Positions 56,340 to 64,000 of a stretch of DNA of 64,000 nucleotides are shown one piece after another. This stretch comes from Portulaca oleracea (lineage: Eukaryota; Streptophyta; Magnoliopsida; Caryophyllales; Portulacaceae). The DNA lies in assembly GCA_029582165.1 (NCBI GenBank), contig CM055889.1, forward strand, positions 14,626,841-14,690,840, in the 5' to 3' direction. The first letter of the stretch is position 1; every line of letters starts with the position of its first letter. A program made the position numbers and the translations under genes. The notes below the pieces were generated by a model that saw only the letters and a list, made by a program, of their open reading frames with translations, ran no database searches and was not told where the DNA came from.

Positions 56340-56580
56340 TAAGGGTTTTTGGATAGGGTTTAGGGTTTAAAGGTTTCAGGTTTAATTAGGAATTAGGGTA
56401 TAGGGTTTTGAGGGTTTAGGGTTATTAGAGTTTAGGGTTTAAGGTTATTAGGGTAGCCAATAGGGTTTAGGGTTATTAGGGTTTAAGGCTATTTACGGGT
56501 TAGGGTTTAGGGTTTTTAGTCTTTAGGGTTTAAGGTTTAGGGTTTTTAGTCTTTAGGGTTTAGGGTTTAGGGTTTAGGGC
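56340..56580 (+). repeat. Interstitial telomeric repeats (TTTAGGG type)
   Basis: Degenerate tandem copies of GGGTTTA, with best runs GGGTTTAGGGTTTAGGGTTT at about 56558-56577. Spacers such as GGTTATTAGGG and GGGCTATTTACGG break the array. TTTAGGG is the plant telomere unit. The array ends abruptly where truncated gypsy sequence begins (about 56590). Confidence 0.88.
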
Positions 56581-56589
56581 TATTTACGG

Positions 56590-59500
56590 GCTAGCGCCAA
56601 CCAACCCTTCAAAAGACCCAACCATGCCCCTTTTCGAGGTCACCCTCCAACCTCTGAGCCTTGTAAGAAATGTGGGCGTACCAATCATACAACCCATGAC
56701 TGTAGAGAGGGTAAGAATGTCTGTACCTGGTGTGGGAATCCACAACACCAAGCGTTTAACTGTCCAAGGAGGGCATCAGCTGTGGCCCAAGGTCATGTGA
56801 GACCCTTACGTGTAGACAACCCTGCACCTCCACCTTCTAGAGTTGGCAACACTGGAAGCGCCTATGGCATGAACCGTAAGGAAGCGACAAACTCGGGTAC
56901 GGTAGTTTCAGGAATCCTTACTTTAAATTCTAGCCCTTTATATGCATTATTTGATTCTGGTGCGTCACATTGCTTCATTTCTAAATCTGTGGTTGAAAAA
57001 TTAAGGTTAGAATCTCATAAGGGTCAAATTGAACAATCTATATGCCTTCCTTTTGGAGAAATCATCCTGTGCACCGTCATTTATAAGGATTGCCCAATCA
57101 CTCTTAGTGGGGAGATTTTTCTTGCAGACCTTATCCAATTTGATCTTCGTGAATTTGATTTGATCCTAGGAATGGACTGGCTAGCAAAGTATAATGCTCG
57201 TATTGATTGTAAGTCTAGAAGTGTCAGTCTTAAGGGAAGTAAAGGTGGGAAAGTATTCTTTCATGGAGAAGGTGCTAGGTTAGAGTGTCCTATTATATCT
57301 TCGATGAAGGCTAGGAAATTAATAAGGAAAGGATGTGAAGGATATTTGTGCTGTGTAGTAGGCGACGCAGAGCGTGAGCAAAAACTTTCTGAAATACCTG
57401 TATTGAATGGATTTCCTGATGTTTTCCCGGAAGAACTCCCGGGATTACCACCAAAAAGAGACATAGATTTTGAAATCCAATTAGTACCAGGGGCATAACC
57501 TATATCTAAACCATCTTACCGTATGACCCCAACTGAGTTGAAAGAGCTTAAGGTACAACTAGAAGAGTTGCTTAAGAAGGGATATATCAGGCCTAGTGTT
57601 TCTCCTTGGGGTGCACCAGTTCTATTTGTTAAGAAGAAGGATGGAAGCTTGAGGTTATGCATAGACTATAGAGAGCTCAATAAGATCACCATTAAGAATA
57701 AATACCCTTTGCCCAGAATATATGATCTTTTTGACCAACTCCAGGGGGCTAGTGTCTTTTCCAAAATAGACCTTCAATATGGGTACCACCAACTGCGAAT
57801 TAAACCTGAGGATATTCCAAAAACCGTCTTTAGGACTCGTTATGGCCATTATGAATTTGTGGTTATGCCATTTGGGCTCACTAATGCACCAGCTGTTTTT
57901 ATGGATCAAATGAATAGGATTTTTCAACCTTATCTTGATCAGTTTGTTGTTGTATTTATTGATGACATATTGATATATTCTAAGACCAAGGAAGATCATC
58001 AGGACCATTTGAGGTTGGTCCTACAAACCTTAAGGGACAATAAATTGTATGCAAAGCTTAAGAAATGTGAATTTTGGCTAGAGGAAGCAACCTTTTTAGG
58101 GCATATCATATCTAAGGAAGGAGTCAGGGTAGACCCACGAAAGATCCAGGTTATCATAGAATGGCCTAAACTTACCAATGTCACTGAGGTTAGAAGTTTT
58201 CTTGGGTTAGCTGGTTATTACCGTAGGTTTGTTAAGGATTTCTCAAAAATTACTCTTCCTCTTACTAACCTCCTAAAAAAGTCTACGAAGTTTGAATGGA
58301 CCCCTAAGTGTGAGCACGCCTTCCAAGAACTCAAGACTCACTTAACTACTGCTCCTGTCCTTACCCTTCCTTCAGAAAATGGGGAGTTTACTGTCTATAG
58401 TGATGCCTCCAAAAATGGTTTAGGATGTGTGCTTATGCAAAATGATAAAGCTATAGCTTATGCCTCTAGACAACTAAAGCCATATGAAAAGAACTATCCA
58501 ACTCATGACCTTGAATTGGCTGCAGTTGTTTTTGCATTAAAAATTTGGAGACATTATCTTTATGGTGTACATTGTCGTATACTTACTGATCATAAGAGTC
58601 TTAAGTACGTTTTCACCCAGAAGGAGTTGAACATGAGGCAACGACGTTGGTTAGAACTTCTAAAGGATTATGACATAGATATTCAGTACCATCCGGGTAA
58701 AGCTAGTGTTGTAGCAGATGCTTTTAGTAGGAAAACTCAACATAGCCTCCATACACTAATTTCCCCTCAGCCTACACCCATAGCAAACCCCAGGGGAGTT
58801 AGCCTTGAGATAATTCATAACAGAAGTAAGGGACACTGTATGGCGTTTAAGGTGAACTCAACATTGTTGGATACCATTAGAACCTTACAAAGGAGTGACC
58901 CCTACTTAAAAAAATTGAGGCACGATGTTACTATTGAGAAATCACCTGGCTTTGTAGTACATGAGGATGGGTCACTAAGATTCCAAGGTCGTATTTGCGT
59001 CCCAAATAATGAGGAAGTAAAGAAAAAGATTTTAGAAGAAGCACACAACACCATCTACTCAGTACACCCTGGAGGCACTAAAATGTATAAAGATTTAAGG
59101 GAACAATTTTGGTGGTGTAACATGAAAAGAGAAATTGAAGATTTCGCCCAAAGGTGTTTAGTTTGTCAAAGGATTAAGGCTGATCATAATAGACCTGGAG
59201 GAGAATTACAACCTTTAGAAATCCCCACTTGGAAATGGGACTCCATCTCGATGGACTTCATCATTGGGTTACCACTTACTATAGAAAGGAAGAATGCAAT
59301 TTGGGTTATAGTCGACCAACTCACTAAATCGGCTCATGATACTTGAGGAATAGATAAATTAGCTCGAATCTATGTCAAGCAAATAGTTAGATTGCATGGG
59401 GTACCTAAGGATATTGTTTCAGATCGTGACCCTAGATTCCAAGCAAGGTTTTGGAGAGCATTACAAGGAGCCTTTGGCACTAAGCTAAACATGGGTCTGA

Positions 59501-60269
59501 CTTACCACCCGGTGATGGTCAAACCGAGAGAGTTAATCAAATCCTAGAAGATATGCTTAGAGCTTGTATCCTAGACTTCCAAGGGAGATGGGACGAATAC
59601 TTGCTGTTGGTAGAATTTTCTTATAATAATAGCTATCAAGCTACCATTAAAATGGCACCCTTTGAAGCATTATATAGGAGGAGATGCAGAACCCCTCTAT
59701 GTCGGAGTGAAATTTCTGAACCGATCATTCTAGGACCTGACTTAGTTCAAGAGACATCAGAAAAAGTCAATCTTATCCAAAAGAACATAGAGGCAGCCCA
59801 AAAGAGACAGAAAAGTTATGCGGACCTTCGGAGGAAACCACTTGATTTTCTTGTAGGTGATAAAGTCTTTCTCAAAGTATCCCCGGTGAGGGGTGTGCGA
59901 AGGTTCAATGTCCGAGGAAAACTAAGCCCTAGGTATGTGGGACCCTATGAAATCATTGAACAAATCAGCCCTTCTGCTTATCGTTTAGCCTTACCATCTG
60001 ACCTTGATCATGTTCATAATGTCTTTCACCTCTCACAATTGAGAAAATACATTTCTGACCCAAGCCACACTTTAGCTTGTGAACCCATAGACCTTGATGA
60101 AAGCCTAACATATGAAGAACAACCCGTTCAAATCTTGGATCGTCGCATCAAACAACTTCGTAATAAGACTATCCCACTTGTCAAGGTCCTTTGGACTCAC
60201 CACAACACCTCTGAGGCCACTTGGGAGACAGAAGAAGATATGAGAAACAGATTCCCTCACGTGTTTTGA
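56590..60269 (+). pseudogene. gypsy gag-pol polyprotein, inactivated
   Basis: One frame from 56590 gives two zinc knuckles, CKKCGRTNHTTHDC (from 56662) and CTWCGNPQHQAFNC (from 56722), then protease LFDSGASHCFI and DLILGMDWL. TAA at 57496-57498 interrupts before [11 protein letters not shown] follows: [34 protein letters not shown] near 57955; then RNase H ([22 protein letters not shown]), integrase HHCC ([22 protein letters not shown]) and [12 protein letters not shown] at 59344-59346 and a deletion of a few bases near 59510 break the integrase core. The rest (59553-60269, from [12 protein letters not shown] just upstream) ends with VKVLWTHHNTSEATWETEED, a chromodomain-like tail. Catalytic Asp pairs of RT are present. 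Confidence 0.93.
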
Positions 60270-60311
60270 GGTAAAAGCATTTTATTCAAGTTTCGAGGAC
60301 GAAACTTATTT

Positions 60312-60325
60312 TAAGGGGGGAAGGA
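60312..60325 (+). other. Polypurine tract of the gypsy element
   Basis: AAGGGGGGAAGGA directly before the TG of the 3' LTR at 60326, the primer for plus-strand synthesis. Confidence 0.85.
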
Positions 60326-62484
60326 TGTAACACCCCAAAAATTTTAATCAAGTTTTAGCAAACTTAATACGTGATTATTTTAGCAAAATGTTTTTAATCA
60401 TTCTTTAAGCTATCAATTAAGTGCCAACGTATTTTAATTCATTAATTTATGTTCAAATTTATTTATTCATTTACTTGTCAAGAATTATATCGCAACACTT
60501 CCCGAATAAAATTATTACTAAGCAAAATTAATTTATGGATATGTGAATTCACTTTCCTTCTACTAATCAAAATGGAGTTTACTTACTCCTTCACTCCAAA
60601 CAATATCCACTAATCTTAAGAGATTATACCAATCACAAATCTAATCTCTAGTATACTCCTAATACATGTATGTAGACAATCTCAAGCACAAGATACATAT
60701 CATCTTATTTCCTAGAATAAGATCCTAAAAACAAGGGTCTTCTTTCCAAAAGAGTTTGCTTTACTCCCCTTTCCTCCTTCCCAACAAGCTGCCTTTCCCA
60801 AGTTCCAATCCCACCATTGCTAAAAGCTGGCCATGGCTACCTTTATATCAATAATACTTGTAAATCTGCAATAATGGAGACCTTTAGTAATAGAATAAGG
60901 TTTTAAAACAGATGAAGAAACTATGAATATAGAGTTGGAGAACAGATTAAATCTCACAAACATCCCTCTCAACCCCCTATTCCCTGCAACAACCACCAAA
61001 TACCACCACACACCGCCATCGACCACCACCATCAACACCAGTCGCCGCGCAGAAAACCACCCACCGCAACATCCCAAAACCACCATGACCTCCCCAAAAT
61101 TAAACCCAATCTGAAAATTTCAATTCAAAACAACCACTCACCCACCTTTCTCTCTCTTTGAAGTCGAATCTCTAGCCAACACCACCACCACAAACGCTGC
61201 CCAGAACCACCCCAAGAACCACCGGAAACCACCCACAAACGACCCATAATATCTGCGCATACACGAGCCTTGCTTTCTCTGTTTCGATCGCCTTGTGCCG
61301 GTAGTGAACCCCGACACCGCCGCCCATCATCGTCGTTTTCGACCTCCGACCACCGCCCGTCGATGCCGTGAACCCCCCTGGTCGACGTGCTCTGCTTCTC
61401 TTGCCCCTGCTTGTCGTTCAGTTGAGGAAGAGGAAGAGAGAGTGTGACTCTCTCTTATTTGACACTAACCCTTAAGTGTTTTGGGCCCTTCTAATCCTCA
61501 GCCCAATCTTCCTTGTGGTAATTACTAATTACCCAAATTCCTTCTATTTTCTAATTCCTTTAAATTCTTCTTTCCTAAATTAATTGATTCCCTATTAAAT
61601 TAAAATTCAGATTCCGTTACTTATATCAATTGTCCAAAGTAAGGAGAAATTATCAATCTTCGGAAAGAAAAAGGTATAATTCGATGACTATATCTTTAAA
61701 AGTCAGTTATTTAATTTTATTCAATCATGCAAATACATACATGCTCAATAACCATTTACTTGGTTTCATAATATATTTTTTGTCATATTAAATTGTGGAC
61801 CCTTATCAAGACACACATCTGAGCACTGAGTTAATGTAGGCTGGATATGCGCATAGTTAAAGACAGGATCTTATGGTTGCTTTACAACATATCATATCAT
61901 ATAGATTGGCTTAAAAACCAATCTGGGGTTTCCACTCAGATAATAATAACCGAGCAATCAAGTTTTATAATATTTCCTCTCTCCCTCATTTTCAAAATAA
62001 AATGAATTTCAAACCGAGCTCACCTAAATATTATTTTTTTTTACACTATAGTGTCGAATTATATTGAGTCCCATCTCACGTTTTATTTTTTTAAAATATG
62101 TTTTGTTTTAGGTACCAAGGGAAAAGGGAAAACGCCAACTCCAATCTGAAATTTGTCAGCTAGCAGTTACTTAAATTCACTAGAGTCGGCTCACTAATTT
62201 GTTTGCATATTTTGATGTGTTTATGTTTACATTTTATGTTTTATGACTATTTTTAAGTTATAATTAAGTTTAATTTCCGTTGCATGTTATGTTGAATTTT
62301 GAATATATTTATATAAAAGTGTGTTCTATCTCAATATGATAATTGCGTAATTATAGATTATATATGCGTGTCCTAATATCTTTTAAAACTTTCCAAGGTT
62401 ACATATATATATTTATACAGAAGTTTATTATTAACGTCATTTCTCTTAATTAAAAGTTATTATCATCATTATTATTTTCATAAC

Positions 62485-62516
<32 letters not shown>

Positions 62517-62688
62517 GTTATTATTATTGTTGTTGTTGTTGTTGTTGCTTGATTTGTCATATTAGAAAAGCCTTGCTTTTCCTTATTGGAGAAGCGGCGG
62601 TAACGCTCTCGGCTTTTAAACTTCCGCTAAAATAAGATTAATTAAGATAAATATGGGTGATCCCCTGATTAGTGGTCGGGGCGTTACA
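60326..62688 (+). repeat. 3' LTR of the gypsy element
   Basis: 2363 bp beginning TGTAACACCCCAAAAATTTT and ending GGTCGGGGCGTTACA, with inverted ends TGTAAC/GTTACA. It contains an ACCACC/CACCAC-rich patch (about 60970-61240) and an ATT/GTT microsatellite (62486-62549). The small plus and minus frames near 60820-61114 are composition artefacts. No partner LTR in the window, so its age cannot be estimated. Confidence 0.9.
62486..62549 (+). repeat. (ATT)n-(GTT)n microsatellite
   Basis: About 12 ATT units pass into about 7 GTT units, inside the gypsy LTR. Confidence 0.92.
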
Positions 62689-63345
62689 CACTCAAGGGTG
62701 GTTTCCAGTGAGTTTCGAGTGCTACCTTAATGTTTGTTTTTTTCATAGCTTCTCGATACTCATTGATTAGTTGTTTGGCATGTCGTACCGCATTGTCCGA
62801 GCCTGGACTCCGTTTGCCTAACACTTGATGGTTCCGTTCATTCCACGCCGCCCACGCCACCCCCGCAAAGACACCTCCCATCTCGTCTACTCCTCGAGAG
62901 CCATAGCAAACACTTCCTGGACATTCGGACTCTTCGGTTGCCAATAGCGCCTATCAAACCCGCTCACTACCCAACATTGTCTCGCTCTCGGGCATGTGAA
63001 GATGGCATGGCTGTTGGATTCTTCACCCCCCGCACATCGAGAGCATAATGGACTTACCGCCGACATCCGTCTCCCTAAGCCCTCTCTAGTTGGCAACGCC
63101 CCCACTGACGCCCTCCACACAAACATCTTGATTTTCGGTGGGACATCTAGTTTCCACAAATTCCTCCGGAAGGCTTTTTTCAAATGCCCCGAGCTCGATG
63201 ATGCCATATCTTGTTGTTGCTACTCCCTCAAAATGTAGTAAGCTGATTTTACAGTAAAGACTCCTTGGTTATCATGATGCCACATAAGTTTATCCCTCGG
63301 CCAAGAACACGCCAAAGGAATAGTCTTGATCAACTACCCATTATT
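62689..63345 (-). pseudogene. LINE ORF2 C-terminal fragment (zf-RVT)
   Basis: On the minus strand: PRDKLMWHHDNQGVFTVKSA, YYILRE, a stop, LKKAFRRNLWKLDVPPKIKM, FVWRASVGALPTREGLGRR, then a zinc-binding motif CSRCAGGEESNSHAIFTC (CxxC...HxxxxC). A frameshift follows near 62890, then VFAGVAWAAWNERNHQVLG and ETHWKPP. This is the reverse-transcriptase zinc-binding region of plant LINEs. The fragment stops exactly at the gypsy LTR edge, so the gypsy element went into it. Confidence 0.88.
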
Positions 63346-64000
63346 TTTACATGTTATAATTTCAAGTTTTAATATATTTGGTGAAGAATTAGAAAATTAT
63401 GCATATATTCATTTTATTCTATGATATAAACAAGGTTTTTAACAATGTGTTTTAAAATTTTGTTCCAACAATAATTGTTGTTTAATTTCGTCCTATGCAA
63501 CGCACGGTGAGGAGTGTAATATGTAAGTTCCAATGAGGACATTTTTGGAAAAGTATAATTAATTATTTTATTTTTTTAATATTTTGATACAAAGGATGAG
63601 AATTGAAATATTAATGTTTAAACAAGGGCATATTTGGAAATATATAATAGGTCATTTTTACTTTTTCTTAAAATTACTTTGTACTTATTAATTCATATGA
63701 TGAGTTACTACTTACTAGCAACAATAAATAAATAAAAAAAGATTAACTAATTAATTGAAATAATTAAATAAGTAAAATCTATTTTTTTATCACAAAAGTT
63801 AAATTGAAAACATATACTACATTAAGGGTGTTTTTGGAAGATTAAAACTGCTCACTTTTACAAAGCCAAAATCAAAAAATTAATACTTATCACAAAAACT
63901 ATCATACAAATTAAAATAAAAAATTAACAATTTATTATACAATAATTATTACAAATTTTTTATTCAACTCAATATTTTAACTTTTATACATATTAACCAC
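63346..64000. other. AT-rich end of the window, no gene seen
   Basis: Very A/T-rich. A CCTATGCAACGCACGG word near 63492 recalls the Helitron-type hairpins, but no end motif goes with it. No coding support. Confidence 0.4.

Larger units (their letters stand above)
56590..62688 (+). mobile_element. Ty3/gypsy chromodomain-type retrotransposon, 5'-truncated
   Basis: Starts in the gag zinc-knuckle region, continues through protease, RT, RNase H, integrase and a chromodomain-like tail, then polypurine tract and a full 3' LTR (60326-62688). The 5' LTR, primer site and capsid are missing; telomeric repeats stand in their place. Stops and one frameshift show it is dead. The pol order and C-terminus suit the Tekay/Del (chromovirus) clade. 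On its right the LTR directly abuts a LINE. Confidence 0.92.

Noticed and set aside
60820..61114. Frames of 63-88 codons in the gypsy LTR
   Set aside because: ACC/CAC-rich composition artefacts inside a non-coding LTR.
63485..63515. Third Helitron-type hairpin (CAACGCACGG)
   Set aside because: No CTAG or TC end nearby on either strand.

Overview
The window is nuclear DNA from a flowering plant, most likely a eudicot. The evidence is GT-AG introns in plant-type genes, a chloroplast import gene, a plant LRR receptor kinase, Ty1/copia, Ty3/gypsy, LINE, MULE, Helitron, Stowaway-like and Tourist-like transposons, and degenerate TTTAGGG-type telomeric repeats. I cannot name the species from sequence alone.

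Layout. 1-2960: the 5' end of a decayed Ty3/gypsy element on the minus strand (LTR, primer binding site, broken gag). 3843-8522: a young, complete but gag-only LTR retrotransposon with a perfect 5-bp target duplication. 9105-9175: tRNA-Gly(GCC). 9846-10417: a short LINE-derived retroposon with its own ORF and 10-bp target duplications. 12064-18634: an LRR receptor-like kinase gene (minus, 2 exons, 777 aa, 4.2-kb intron full of MITEs). 19.1-28.1 kb: a gene-free belt of MITEs, a 749-bp foldback element and a Helitron. 28.1-33.4 kb: a broken GRF zinc-finger gene, a probable MULE transposase tail and a decayed copia pol. 34.3-37.5 kb: a foldback MITE and two Mutator-like elements side by side, the second carrying a dead serine carboxypeptidase-like gene fragment. 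37914-41616: TIC21 (plus, 4 exons). 43712-44970: a reticulon-like gene (minus, 5 exons). 46830-49018: a PRKRIP1/DUF1168 gene (minus, 2 exons). 50.2-54.2 kb: nested MITEs and a third Mutator-like element, with a perfect 10-bp duplication and a dead arabinogalactan-protein-like gene inside. 55.9-62.7 kb: an AT island, interstitial telomeric repeats, then a 5'-truncated chromodomain-type gypsy element with an intact 3' LTR that interrupts a LINE (62689-63345).

The four intact host genes (LRR-RLK, TIC21, reticulon, PRKRIP1) are housekeeping or signalling genes and do not form one pathway. Their order matches what I remember of the Arabidopsis At2g15270-At2g15300 block, so the window looks like an old conserved gene island stretched by transposons.

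The most notable content is the cluster of three Mutator-like elements carrying or likely carrying host gene sequence (Pack-MULEs), the intact gag-only retrotransposon and the compact LINE-derived retroposon. I see no CRISPR, operon or bacterial system. Exon boundaries were placed by reading splice sites and protein frame by eye, and all repeat identities are hand alignments.
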